Assembly (NCBI RefSeq): GCF_900547205.1
Contig: NZ_URFY01000027.1
Span: forward strand, 1-60,668
Direction of reading: 5' to 3'
DNA from: an uncultured Bacteroides sp.
Lineage (GTDB): Bacteria; Bacteroidota; Bacteroidia; Bacteroidales; Bacteroidaceae
DNA length: 60,668 nucleotides
Positions 16,201-24,577 of the stretch are shown here, piece by piece. Position numbers and translations under genes: made by a program. The notes beneath the pieces were generated by a model. That model was given only the letters and a program-made list of their open reading frames with translations, was not told the origin of the DNA and made no database searches. Each line of letters opens with the position of its first letter. Positions within the stretch are counted from its first letter, which is position 1.

Positions 16201-17603
16201 TGCTTCGTCCGGTGTTCCTCACAGGACTGGTAGCGTCACTGGGATTCGTCCCGATGGCAATCGCCACTTCCGCCGGCTCCGAAGTACAGCGTCCATTGGC
16301 TACGGTCGTTATTGGCGGACTGATTATTTCTACCGTACTGACCTTACTCATCATTCCGGTATTTTATAAGATTGTAAATTCATTCGCCACTCTCCGCCAC
16401 CGGAGAAGCAAGTCGCGTATGTCTTCTTTCGCCACATTGACTTTGCTTCTGCTGATTCCCGCCTTCACTTACGCCCAGCAACCCCAATCCGTCAGTCTGG
16501 AACAGGCCATCGAAACAGCCAAGCAAAATCATCCCCGACTACAGATGGCTACCAATGCCATTGGGCAGGCAAAAGCCACACGGGGGGAAATTGTGGAAGC
16601 TACTCCAACCTCCTTCAGCTACTCATGGGGGCAGTTGAATGGTGAAAACAAGAATGACAAGGAGCTATCATTTGAACAAAGTCTCGGTTCGCTCCTCACA
16701 CCGTTCTATAAGAATGCGCTTGTCAACCGTCAGGTGAAAACGAACAACTACTATCGCCAGATGGTAGAAAAAGAAGTCACGGCGGAAGTGAAACGGGCAT
16801 GGGCTTATTATCAATATGCCACTAACCTCTGCGCCATGTATCGCGACCAAGACAAAATGGCGAAGCAATTGCAACGGATTGGAGAACTGCGTTATCAACA
16901 AGGAGAAATCACTTTGCTCGAAAAGAACATGATGACTACCACAGCCGCAGACCTGCATAACCGATGGTTTCAAGCACAAGAAGAAGAAAAACTGGCACTA
17001 GCCCGCTTTCAGTGGAGCTGCTACTCCGAACACCCGATGATTCCCGCAGATTCCACCCTGTCCGTGTTCTACACTTGTGTCAGCGACGGAAGTGTATCGG
17101 CCGCACATACCGCCTATTTTCAGAGTCAAGCGGACGAAGCCAAAGCCATGCTGCACGTAGAACGCAGTCATTTCTTTCCGGAAATCAGTGTAGGATATAC
17201 CCGCCAGAACATCCTCCCTTTGAAAAACCTGAATGCATGGATGGTGGGAGTATCTTTCCCTATCTATTTCCTGCCACAGAAAAGCAAGGTGAAACAAGCC
17301 CGACTGGCTGCGGCTTCAGCACAGATACTAGCGGATGCCAATATCCGTGAGTTAAGAAATAAGGTGCTCGAACTGGAAGCTTCACTCCGCAGATATAACG
17401 AGAGTTTGCGTTACTACACTTCTTCCGCCCTGAAAGAGGCTGAAGAACTGATGAAAGCTGCCAATTTACAATTGCAGCAAAGCGAAACAGGCATTACCGA
17501 ATATATACAGTCCATCTCTACAGCCCGTGATATTCGTCGCGGATACATAGAAACAGTCTACCAATATAATGTAGCTGCTCTGGAATATGAACTGTTTAAA
17601 TGA
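13278..17603 (+). CDS. CzcA-type heavy-metal RND pump fused to a TolC-like outer-membrane factor
   Basis: 1441 residues. Residues 1 to about 1040 are a complete HME-RND pump: N-terminal FSIKKKLFVGLTTLFLF transmembrane helix, LPIDAVPDITNNQVQI, and in TM4 the metal-type charge pattern DFGIVVDGSIVILE (Asp-Asp-Glu), closer to Zn/Co/Cd CzcA than to Cu/Ag CusA. After the last RND helices comes a basic stretch (RHRRSKSR), then a signal-peptide-like segment (MSSFATLTLLLLIPAF then TYAQ), and about 370 residues of TolC/CusC-like coiled helices starting VSLEQAIETAKQNHPRL. Pump and outer-membrane factor are thus one reading frame. Whether the hydrophobic linker is cleaved is unknown. It is followed by the membrane fusion gene 56 bp later. 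Likely role: proton-driven export of divalent metals. Confidence 0.9.
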   Translation: MFKAIVRFSIKKKLFVGLTTLFLFIGGIYAMLTLPIDAVPDITNNQVQIVTVSPTLAPQEVEQLITMPIELAMSNIMNVEDIRSVSRFGLSVVTVVFKESVPTLDARQLINEQIQTVAGEIPPELGTPEMMPITTGLGEIYQYVLKVAPGFEKKYDAMELRTIQDWLVKRQLSGIPGIVEINSFGGYLKQYEVAVDPDAMFSLNITIGEVFDALSNNNQNTGGSYIEKVKSAYYIRSEGMITRTKDIEQIVVANRNGIPIHISDVGNVRFGSPKRFGAMTMDGEGECVGGIAMMLKGANANVVTQELEKRVEKIQHLLPEGVSIEPYLNRSELVNRNISTVVNNLIEGALIVFLVLILFLGNVRAGLIVASVIPLAMLFAFIMMRVFNVTANLMSLGAIDFGIVVDGSIVILEGILAHIYGKQFRGRTLTQEEMDTEVEKGASGVVRSATFAVLIILIVFFPILTLNGIEGKYFTPMAKTLVFCIIGALILSLTYVPMMASLFLKHTIVAKPTIADRFFEKLNKVYQRSLRFCLRYKWRTVIVAFAALIGSIFLFTRLGAEFIPTLDEGDIAMQLTLPAGSSLSESIEVSRLAEKTLMDKFPEIKHVVAKIGTAEVPTDPMAVEDADVMIIMKPFKEWTSAGSRAEMVDKMKEALEPLSERAEFNFSQPIQLRFNELMTGAKADIAVKLYGEDNNELYERAKEAAAYVEKVPGAADVIVEQTMGLPQLVVKYHRSKIARYGINIVELNTIIRTAYAGESSGVVFENERRFDLVVRLDQEKVADLNLDKLFVRTSEGIQIPVGEVASIDLVNGPLQINRDATKRRIVIGVNVRDADIQQVVANIQKTLDKNIKLKPGYYFEYGGQFENLQNAINTLLIVIPVALMLILLVLFFAFKNITYTLMVFSTVPLSLIGGIVALWLRGLPFSISAGVGFIALFGVAVLNGILMVNHFNELRKQKTYTMTTNRIITLGTPHLLRPVFLTGLVASLGFVPMAIATSAGSEVQRPLATVVIGGLIISTVLTLLIIPVFYKIVNSFATLRHRRSKSRMSSFATLTLLLLIPAFTYAQQPQSVSLEQAIETAKQNHPRLQMATNAIGQAKATRGEIVEATPTSFSYSWGQLNGENKNDKELSFEQSLGSLLTPFYKNALVNRQVKTNNYYRQMVEKEVTAEVKRAWAYYQYATNLCAMYRDQDKMAKQLQRIGELRYQQGEITLLEKNMMTTTAADLHNRWFQAQEEEKLALARFQWSCYSEHPMIPADSTLSVFYTCVSDGSVSAAHTAYFQSQADEAKAMLHVERSHFFPEISVGYTRQNILPLKNLNAWMVGVSFPIYFLPQKSKVKQARLAAASAQILADANIRELRNKVLELEASLRRYNESLRYYTSSALKEAEELMKAANLQLQQSETGITEYIQSISTARDIRRGYIETVYQYNVAALEYELFK

Positions 17604-17659
17604 GCAATCCGACCTGATTATCAATCAATAATAAACCCCTTTATTATAAAACAACCTAT

Positions 17660-18550
17660 ATGAAAAAGATATTATACCCTTTACTTCTGCTGGCTTTAAT
17701 AGCATGCAAAGAAAATCAGCAAACTGCCAACAATGTGATAGATGCCACTCCTGCCACCGTGGTTGCAACCGATACTATGGCACAGCCCGAAGTGGATGCC
17801 ATAACATCCGCCACTTCCAAACCCAATCAAGTCTCCTTCAACGGACGAATCGTTCTTCCCCCTCAACGCCAAGCAACGATTGCCTTAACCATGGGTGGAG
17901 TTATAAAAAGCACATCATTGCTTTCCGGACAGCATATAACGAGGAATTCTGTCATTGCCACACTGGAAAACCCCGACTTTATCACGCTGCAACAAACTTA
18001 TCTGGAGAGTCATGCTCAAACAGAATATCTTTTGGCCGAATATGAACGCCAGAAAGCTTTATCGGCCGAACAAGCTGCCTCACAAAAAAGATTTCAGCAA
18101 AGCAAAGCGGATTATCTCTCGATGAAAAGCCGACAGGATGCCGCCGCTGCACAACTCTCCTTACTGGGAGTCAGCCCTGAAACGCTGCTCAAAAGCGGAA
18201 TTCAACCTTTATTAGAAGTAAAAGCTCCCATCAGCGGTTATGCTGCCAACGTAGAAATGAATACGGGCAAGTACATCAATCCGGGAGAAGCACTGTGCGA
18301 GATAATAGACAAAACCATCCCGATGCTATGCCTGACTACCTATGAAAAAGACCTTGCAGATATGCAGGTTGGAAGCCCGGTACAATTCCGTGTCAACGGC
18401 ATGGGGACGGAAACATTCCACGGCAAAGTGGTCGCTATAGGGCAGAAGGTAGACGAGGTGAACCGCTCGCTTGAAGTATACGCCTCCGTTGAAGACACAA
18501 ATCCCCAATTCCGGCCGGGCATGTACGTCACTGCACATATCCGGAAATAA
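17660..18550 (+). CDS. CusB/CzcB-type membrane fusion lipoprotein
   Basis: 296 residues. Lipoprotein signal with lipobox LLALIAC (Cys16), so it is probably anchored in the periplasm. The adaptor architecture follows: a beta-barrel/lipoyl strand (GRIVLPPQRQATIALTMGGVIKS), an alpha-hairpin rich in Gln and Glu (about 110-165), then the second lipoyl half (PLLEVKAPISGYAANV) and a barrel domain ending RPGMYVTAHIRK. It should bridge the RND pump and its fused TolC domain. No His- or Met-rich metal-binding extension is present, so the metal cannot be inferred from this gene. The sensor kinase starts 16 bp downstream. Confidence 0.88.
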   Translation: MKKILYPLLLLALIACKENQQTANNVIDATPATVVATDTMAQPEVDAITSATSKPNQVSFNGRIVLPPQRQATIALTMGGVIKSTSLLSGQHITRNSVIATLENPDFITLQQTYLESHAQTEYLLAEYERQKALSAEQAASQKRFQQSKADYLSMKSRQDAAAAQLSLLGVSPETLLKSGIQPLLEVKAPISGYAANVEMNTGKYINPGEALCEIIDKTIPMLCLTTYEKDLADMQVGSPVQFRVNGMGTETFHGKVVAIGQKVDEVNRSLEVYASVEDTNPQFRPGMYVTAHIRK

Positions 18551-18566
18551 TTCCTATCTTTGCAGT

Positions 18567-19634
18567 ATGAATATAAAAGTAATAAAGAAAGATAAGTATA
18601 TACTCTCCACCGTCATAATTTCTGTGGCGGTGGCTGTACTCATACATTTCCCTGAATCCGTCTCTCTTTTCGACGGTTTCGAGAGCCATACACTTTTCCC
18701 GGGAATGAAGTTCATGGATGTAGCCAACGAGATAATGTTTACTTTCCTGTCTTTATTATTACTCTTCGTCATTAATACGCGGCTGTTCCATTTCAATCAG
18801 GCTTCTATCAAGATTACGGCAACAAAGATTATTCTTTCCTTCGTTATTACATGGATACTGAGCAATCTCCTAGGACAAGTCTTTGTATTTTTACATAAAA
18901 CGTTTGATATTCCGGCCATTGATGCGATGGTACATCACTATCTGCATCCATTGAGAGATTTCATTATGGCGTGTCTCGTCACCAGCAGTTGCTATATCAT
19001 CTATCTAATCCGCCGCCAACAGCAAGTACTAATAGAGAACGAACAATTGCAAGCAGAAAACATCCGTAACCAATATGAAGTATTAAAAAACCAGCTCAAT
19101 CCGCATATGTTGTTCAACTCGCTAAATACCTTGCGTTCACTGGTCAGAGAAAACCAAGATAAGGCACAGGACTACATACAAGAGCTTTCTCGGGTGCTGA
19201 GATATACATTGCAAAGCAATGAATTCCAGAGTGTCAGCCTGCGGGAAGAAATGGAGTTTGTTTCCGCCTATATCTTCCTGCTAAAGATGCGGTTCGAGAA
19301 TAACTTGCAATTTGACATTCAGATAGATAAGTCTTTCGAAGATTACCATCTTCCGCAGATGGCAGTACAGGTATTAGTTGAAAATGCCGTGAAGCATAAT
19401 GAAATCAGCAACCGTAAACCTCTGACTATCCATATTATGACCGACACACGGGGAAGTTTGTGTGTCAGCAACGATATTCAGCCCAAATGGACTGCGACTC
19501 CCGGAACGGGTATCGGGTTGGTAAATCTCACCGTACGCTACAGGCTACTGTTTAAACAGGACATACAAATCACTGAAAACAAAGAATTCACAGTCTGCAT
19601 CCCTCTCATTAAAGAGGCTCAATCAAAAGAATGA
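18567..19634 (+). CDS. LytS-type sensor histidine kinase (His_kinase / HATPase_c)
   Basis: 355 residues from the ATG at 18567; a longer frame from 18471 overlaps the upstream gene. Four hydrophobic segments lie in 1-150, then a short coiled coil, then the H box LKNQLNPHMLFNSLNTLRSL (His180) typical of the LytS/YpdA class. The N box is VLVENAVKHNEI and the G box GTGIGLVNLTVRYR. All expected catalytic elements are present. It probably autophosphorylates and passes phosphate to the LytTR regulator that starts 3 bp after its stop. Position after the efflux genes suggests it controls or senses the state of that pump; this is inference. A TATCTTTG sequence lies only 4 bp before the ATG. Confidence 0.9.
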   Translation: MNIKVIKKDKYILSTVIISVAVAVLIHFPESVSLFDGFESHTLFPGMKFMDVANEIMFTFLSLLLLFVINTRLFHFNQASIKITATKIILSFVITWILSNLLGQVFVFLHKTFDIPAIDAMVHHYLHPLRDFIMACLVTSSCYIIYLIRRQQQVLIENEQLQAENIRNQYEVLKNQLNPHMLFNSLNTLRSLVRENQDKAQDYIQELSRVLRYTLQSNEFQSVSLREEMEFVSAYIFLLKMRFENNLQFDIQIDKSFEDYHLPQMAVQVLVENAVKHNEISNRKPLTIHIMTDTRGSLCVSNDIQPKWTATPGTGIGLVNLTVRYRLLFKQDIQITENKEFTVCIPLIKEAQSKE

Positions 19635-19637
19635 TTC

Positions 19638-20432
19638 ATGAAAACAGTTATCATAGAAGATGAAAAAGCGGCAGTACGCAACCTGACTTCGCTACTTAAC
19701 GAAGTAAAACCGGATGCAGAAGTGATGTCGGCATTAGACAGCATTGCAGCTACCATCGAGTGGTTCAGCAGCCATCCGATGCCGGACTTAGTATTTATGG
19801 ATATTCATCTGGCAGACGGTTCAGCATTTGAAGTATTCGACCACATCAGCATCACCTGCCCTATTATCTTCACCACAGCCTACGATGAATACGCTTTGCG
19901 TGCTTTCAAAGTAAACAGCATAGACTATTTGCTTAAACCTATCGGCAAGGGAGACGTAGAACACGCCTTTGCTAAGCTGGAGAATTTACAGGAAACCACG
20001 GACAGAGAGATGGAGGTTTCCCACCATCGGCAGGAACGGGAATTATTGCAGTTGATTCATTCACTCAAGACTCAGGAAAACTACAAGACACATTTCCTGA
20101 TTCCCGTTAAAGGAGACAAGCTGTTGCCTGTCTCCGTGGATATGATACAATTATTCTACATCAAGGACTGTCAAGTGAAAGCGGTTCTGACGGATGGCAA
20201 GGAATACAACTTTACCCAAACATTAGACGAACTAACCGACTGTCTCAATCCCAATCTCTTTTTCCGTGCCAACCGCCAATACTTAGTTTCGCGCGAGGCT
20301 ATCAGGGATATTGATCTTTGGTTCAACAGTCGGTTGTCCATCAACGTTCGCTATTCCGGAATGAAAGAAAAGATATTGGTAAGTAAAGCTCGAGTAGCAG
20401 AGTTCAAGGAGTGGTTCTCCAAGAAACAATGA
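19638..20432 (+). CDS. LytTR-family response regulator
   Basis: 264 residues. The receiver domain (1-120) has the acidic pair EDE at 7-9, phospho-acceptor Asp55 in FMDIHLADG, Thr80 in FTTAYDEYALRAF, and Lys100 in DYLLKPIG. All are intact. The C-terminal LytTR DNA-binding domain (about 155-260) includes FLIPVKGDKLLPV, IQLFYIKDCQVKAV, LFFRANRQYLVSREAI and a strand-rich end. It pairs with the upstream LytS-like kinase; the genes are 3 bp apart. It faces the PUL convergently with a 55-bp gap that shows no obvious terminator. Confidence 0.92.
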   Translation: MKTVIIEDEKAAVRNLTSLLNEVKPDAEVMSALDSIAATIEWFSSHPMPDLVFMDIHLADGSAFEVFDHISITCPIIFTTAYDEYALRAFKVNSIDYLLKPIGKGDVEHAFAKLENLQETTDREMEVSHHRQERELLQLIHSLKTQENYKTHFLIPVKGDKLLPVSVDMIQLFYIKDCQVKAVLTDGKEYNFTQTLDELTDCLNPNLFFRANRQYLVSREAIRDIDLWFNSRLSINVRYSGMKEKILVSKARVAEFKEWFSKKQ

Positions 20433-20487
20433 TATGCCGTAGCAAAAAAACGAGAAACATACCCTATCTTCCCTTCATACGAAAATC

Positions 20488-23400
20488 CTATTCATACGTA
20501 TTAAGCAGCGGACTGGGCGAAACTCCCTCAAAAGTCATCTTCACCGGCTTGATATACCCATTCTCGTCAAAATACATACGGTCGATGCATGTAGCGCGAC
20601 TGTTCGCTGCCGTTTCGCCCAACGGACGACGATGATAAATAATATACCATTCGTCTTCCCCCGCTCCTTTTATCACCGAATGATGTCCCGCACCCGTAGC
20701 CACCGAGAGATCCTGCTGCAATATCTTCCCCACTCTTTTGAACGGTCCGAAAGGAGAATCTGAAATGGAATAGGCCACACTATAATTCGGTAGTCCCCAT
20801 CCGCCTTCCGACCACATGAAGTAATACTTCCCGTTGCGTTTGAGCATGAAAGGCCCTTCCGTATAGTTCTCAGGGGTTACCTCTTTATAGATTGTTCCGT
20901 CGTCAAACGGCACGATACTCAGCAAGTCGGGAGCCATCTTCACCATATTGCAGTGTCCCCAGCCGCCATAGTACATATAATACTGCCCGTCGTCATCTTT
21001 AAACACAAACTGGTCGATAGGCTGAGCCCCATGAACAATCTTATCAATCAGCGGTTTGCCCAACGCATCTTTGAAAGGCCCTGCCGGACTGTCTGCCGTA
21101 GCCACGCCGATTCCTCCCACTTCGTTGTTATTCTGAATATCATTCGCACCAAAGAAGAGGTAGTACTTATCATTGGCATGAATCAGCGCCGGCGCCCACA
21201 GCGCACGCCAAAGCCAACTGATATTCTCTTTCTCAATCACCCGGGGATGCTTCTCCCAATGCACGAGGTCTGTAGACGAAAAGGCATCCATGAAAAGCTG
21301 CTCTTCATACCTTGCCGAATAGGTAGGATAAATCCAATACCGATTCTCGAACACCGCCCCTTCCGGATCGGCATACCAACCTTCGAAGAGCGGATTACCA
21401 CTCGTTTCCTTCGGCGATAGTCCTGCCTGATACTTCATTGTCTTTCCCGGAGCCGACAGAGAAGGAGGCACAGCCTCATCGGACACCGCACGTTTATAAT
21501 TCGGCTTGCCGCTCATCACAAAACGCAGCTTCACACCGTCGCGAACATCCTCGTACTTGAGATAAGACTTGTCGTACTTCCGTCCATTGACGTACAATTC
21601 CTTCACATACACATTCTTCGGCGACCAGTTGTCAGCCGTCATTTCAATCGTTTTGCCGTTGCTCATCCTCACAGTGATGGCTTCTACGCAAGGCGAACCG
21701 ATGTTGTACACATTGCTCGACGGAGCAACCGGATAGAATCCGATGCAGTTGAACATATACCATGCCGACATCTGCCCGCAGTCATCATTACCGCTCAGTG
21801 CGTCCGGCGTGTCACCATAAAAGCGGTCGACAATGGTGCGAACCCATTTCTGGCATTTCCACGGTTCTTTGAGGTAATTGTAGAGATAAGCCACGTGATG
21901 GCAAGGCTCATTTCCGTGCCAATAAGCTCCGATGCGTCCTTGTATGTCATGCGCTCCGGGGATATCATCCGGTAGCTCTACCGTGAAGAGTTCATCCAGC
22001 CGGTTGCGGAACCAGTCCTCGCCCGCTTCATTAATGTAGCCCTGAACATCCTGCGGCACAGTCCATGTATACTGAACGGTGAACCCCTCCGTTATATCCC
22101 CCCATCCATGCACGGAGCCGGGACCTTGATAGGCTACCGGAGTGAACGGTGTGCGCCAGTTCCCTTTGCTGTCCCTGCCACGCATATACTTCGTCTCAGG
22201 GTCGATAAGCGTCTGATAAGAAAGTGCCCGATTCAGGAAGTAGCGATAATCGTCCTCTTTACCCAAAACCTTTGCAGCCTGCGCAATGCAATAATCGTCA
22301 TACGCATATTCCAATGTCTTGGATACCGATTCCGCTTCTTTATCGAAAGGCACGTATCCCAGCGCACGATACTCCGGCAGGCAGTCATAGTTTGGATTCA
22401 TCGCCGTGGTTTTCATAGCTTCGTAGGCACGCTCGTAATCAAAGCCTTTCACTCCTTTCACAATCATATCCGCCAGCACGGAGACAGCGTGATAACCAAT
22501 CATACACCACGTCTCATTGCCGTAGAACGACCAGATGGGAAGCATCTTCTCCACACTCTTGTCGTAGTGCGCCAGCATGGAGTTTGCAACGTCCGCATTC
22601 ACCTCCTGCTGAACCAGGTTGAACCACGGATGCAAAGCCCGATACGTATCCCAAAGAGAGAATACCGTGTAGTTGGTAAATCCTTCCGCCTTCTCTATAT
22701 TCTTGTCCAGCCCGCGAAACTGACCGTCGGCATCTTGAAAGATGAACGGATGCAGTGCCGCATGATAAGCCGACGTGTAGAATGTGCCTTTGGTTTTGCG
22801 GTCGGCAGTAAGCGTATACTTACCCAGTTCCTTTTCCCAAAGTTGTTCACCCTTCGCTTTCAGGTTGTCGAATGTCATGCCTGCCAGTTCCTTCATATTG
22901 TTACGGGCTCCGTCGGTGCTCACTGCCGATATGGCTGTTTTCACAATCACTTCCTCGCCCGCCTTGGTATCGAAAGAGATGCAAGCCATCAGATTCTTCC
23001 CCCACGCCTCGTAGCTGCTACGATATCGGGAAGTATTGTAAATCACCGGCTTCCCGTCTTGCATGAAGCGCAATCCGGTCAGCTTTTTGGAGAACGTTGC
23101 CGTGAAGTATACATGGCGTTCCGGCCCCCAGCCTTTCACCAGTTTGTATCCGGTGATGGTGGAATCGTTCTCCATGCGCAGATTCGCCCATTCGCAAGAT
23201 TGCCAAAGCGTATGGTTCATATCAATCATGATAAAAGCTTTGTCCGACTGCGGATAGGTGAAGCGGAACATACCGCTGCGCACTCCCGAAGTCATTTCCG
23301 CTTTCACTCCATAGTCCGCCAGCTCTACTGCATAATAGTTGGGCGATGCCCACTCCTTTTCGTGCGAATAGCGCGAACGGTATCCTTGGTCCGGTTCCTC

Positions 23401-23748
23401 ATGCGTGCCCGGTTGCAGTTTCATTTCCCCCGTGCCCGGAATGAAGAGGAAGTCGCCCAAATCGGGAATGCCCGTTCCGCTTAAGTGCGTCAGGCTGAAT
23501 CCCAACAGTGTGAGATGTTTGTATTTATAGCCCGAAGCGGCATCGTAGTACTTACTGTCCGTATCGGGGCTCATCTGTATTCCTCCGAAGGGAATCTGCG
23601 CCCCCGGATAAACATTCCCGTAGCCATCCGTACCGACGAATGGATTCACATAATCAATCAGCCGCTCAGTTTGAGCCATGCCCGGCAAGAGACTCACCAG
23701 ACACGACCAAACCAACAACAATCTTCTTTTACCTATTATATTGACCAT
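20488..23748 (-). CDS. GH92 alpha-mannosidase fused to a GH43-like glycosidase
   Basis: 1086 residues with signal peptide 1-25 (SLLPGMAQ). The first ~740 are GH92, a calcium-dependent exo-alpha-mannosidase family: IDYVNPFVGTDGYGNVYPGA at the N-terminus, FSLWDTYRALHP, and the catalytic-region motif SGNDDCGQMSAWY. A linker then leads to a five-bladed GH43-like domain (about 765-1075) with candidate catalytic residues in WYADPEG (Asp), QPIDQFVF (Asp) and NYTEGPFM (Glu). Both active sites look intact. GH43 enzymes mostly cut arabinose or xylose side chains; the sugar here is unknown. It is the last gene of the eight-gene susC operon. The frame opposite it (22108-23484) is a shadow. Confidence 0.9.
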   Translation of the reverse strand: MVNIIGKRRLLLVWSCLVSLLPGMAQTERLIDYVNPFVGTDGYGNVYPGAQIPFGGIQMSPDTDSKYYDAASGYKYKHLTLLGFSLTHLSGTGIPDLGDFLFIPGTGEMKLQPGTHEEPDQGYRSRYSHEKEWASPNYYAVELADYGVKAEMTSGVRSGMFRFTYPQSDKAFIMIDMNHTLWQSCEWANLRMENDSTITGYKLVKGWGPERHVYFTATFSKKLTGLRFMQDGKPVIYNTSRYRSSYEAWGKNLMACISFDTKAGEEVIVKTAISAVSTDGARNNMKELAGMTFDNLKAKGEQLWEKELGKYTLTADRKTKGTFYTSAYHAALHPFIFQDADGQFRGLDKNIEKAEGFTNYTVFSLWDTYRALHPWFNLVQQEVNADVANSMLAHYDKSVEKMLPIWSFYGNETWCMIGYHAVSVLADMIVKGVKGFDYERAYEAMKTTAMNPNYDCLPEYRALGYVPFDKEAESVSKTLEYAYDDYCIAQAAKVLGKEDDYRYFLNRALSYQTLIDPETKYMRGRDSKGNWRTPFTPVAYQGPGSVHGWGDITEGFTVQYTWTVPQDVQGYINEAGEDWFRNRLDELFTVELPDDIPGAHDIQGRIGAYWHGNEPCHHVAYLYNYLKEPWKCQKWVRTIVDRFYGDTPDALSGNDDCGQMSAWYMFNCIGFYPVAPSSNVYNIGSPCVEAITVRMSNGKTIEMTADNWSPKNVYVKELYVNGRKYDKSYLKYEDVRDGVKLRFVMSGKPNYKRAVSDEAVPPSLSAPGKTMKYQAGLSPKETSGNPLFEGWYADPEGAVFENRYWIYPTYSARYEEQLFMDAFSSTDLVHWEKHPRVIEKENISWLWRALWAPALIHANDKYYLFFGANDIQNNNEVGGIGVATADSPAGPFKDALGKPLIDKIVHGAQPIDQFVFKDDDGQYYMYYGGWGHCNMVKMAPDLLSIVPFDDGTIYKEVTPENYTEGPFMLKRNGKYYFMWSEGGWGLPNYSVAYSISDSPFGPFKRVGKILQQDLSVATGAGHHSVIKGAGEDEWYIIYHRRPLGETAANSRATCIDRMYFDENGYIKPVKMTFEGVSPSPLLNTYE

Positions 23749-23763
23749 ATCCGTCCATTGTTT

Positions 23764-24558
23764 TTATGCTTCTATATCTCCCACAGCCACTTGGTATTCG
23801 TGCCAAAGCCCGTCGATGCTGTATTCTTCTCCCAGAATGTGCTTGATGGCTCCGTCGAACGACCAAGGAATCACCTCCAGCGTGCTACGGTTGAACTTAC
23901 GCAAGAACTCCGGGTCTTTATTATCACGCAGCCACACAAAGAAGTAGCCTGCCGTGCGATAACCGTCCATGTAGTTTCCACCCTTCGGACGGGCGTTCGG
24001 GCCCTCGAAACCTCCGTTTGCCACACGCACCGCATCCGCCATTCCTTCGATGAATGCCCAGAACACACGGTTGGTTCCATAAGAGCCAACGCCCTGCGGT
24101 TCCAACTGATAGGCATGAGTCAACTCATGCAGCAGCACCCCGCGAGTCTCGAAGAACAACTTCGCCGTATCGTTTTCGGCAAACGACTTCTCTATGTGGC
24201 GTGTGCTATAGAAGATGGTGACATCACCATTTCCGCCACCTTTGGCGGAAACTCCATCAATATCTTCCAGCGTATAGTGAATCTTATTCACCGGCGGAAT
24301 GCTGTCCTCCGACGAATCATAAAGTGTGGCAAGCACTTCGCGTGCCTGAGCCTTGATATACGATTCGGCATCCGGTATAATCCGGTGGTAGATATCCGAA
24401 CCTGCCGTCTCTTCGGCTTTATCTTCAAACAAGATAGTGCCTACATTATACTCCTCCCATGCATCGGGCTTCACTTCTGCTTGTTTATTCAGGCTAGCAG
24501 AACAAGCCCCCATGCCTGCCAGCAGGCAGACAGCATATAACAAATGTCTCTTTTTCAT
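23764..24558 (-). CDS. Basic-secretory-protein-type zinc metallopeptidase lipoprotein
   Basis: 264 residues. The lipobox LAGMGAC (Cys19) predicts a lipoprotein. The catalytic helix HELTHAYQ (His144, Glu145, His148) is a classic HExxH, with a downstream helix EGMADAVRVANGGFEG that supplies a likely third ligand and matches the plant basic secretory protein family (BSP, PF04450). The fold usually acts as a metallopeptidase. It lies between two GH92 genes in the PUL, 19 bp from one and 15 bp from the other, so it is part of the same transcript. A peptidase here would expose or trim the protein part of mannosylated glycoproteins. The exact target is unknown. Confidence 0.85.
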   Translation of the reverse strand: MKKRHLLYAVCLLAGMGACSASLNKQAEVKPDAWEEYNVGTILFEDKAEETAGSDIYHRIIPDAESYIKAQAREVLATLYDSSEDSIPPVNKIHYTLEDIDGVSAKGGGNGDVTIFYSTRHIEKSFAENDTAKLFFETRGVLLHELTHAYQLEPQGVGSYGTNRVFWAFIEGMADAVRVANGGFEGPNARPKGGNYMDGYRTAGYFFVWLRDNKDPEFLRKFNRSTLEVIPWSFDGAIKHILGEEYSIDGLWHEYQVAVGDIEA

Positions 24559-24577
24559 GCTTCTCTTCTTTTATCTG

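Noticed and set aside
18555..18562. TATCTTTG as a promoter for the LytS-type kinase
   Set aside because: It lies 4 bp before the ATG, so transcription would start at or after the start codon, and no -33 TTG is at the right distance; left as an observation only.
22108..23484. 458-codon open frame on the plus strand
   Set aside because: It lies opposite the GH92-GH43 gene, has no recognisable domain and is a codon-bias shadow of that gene.
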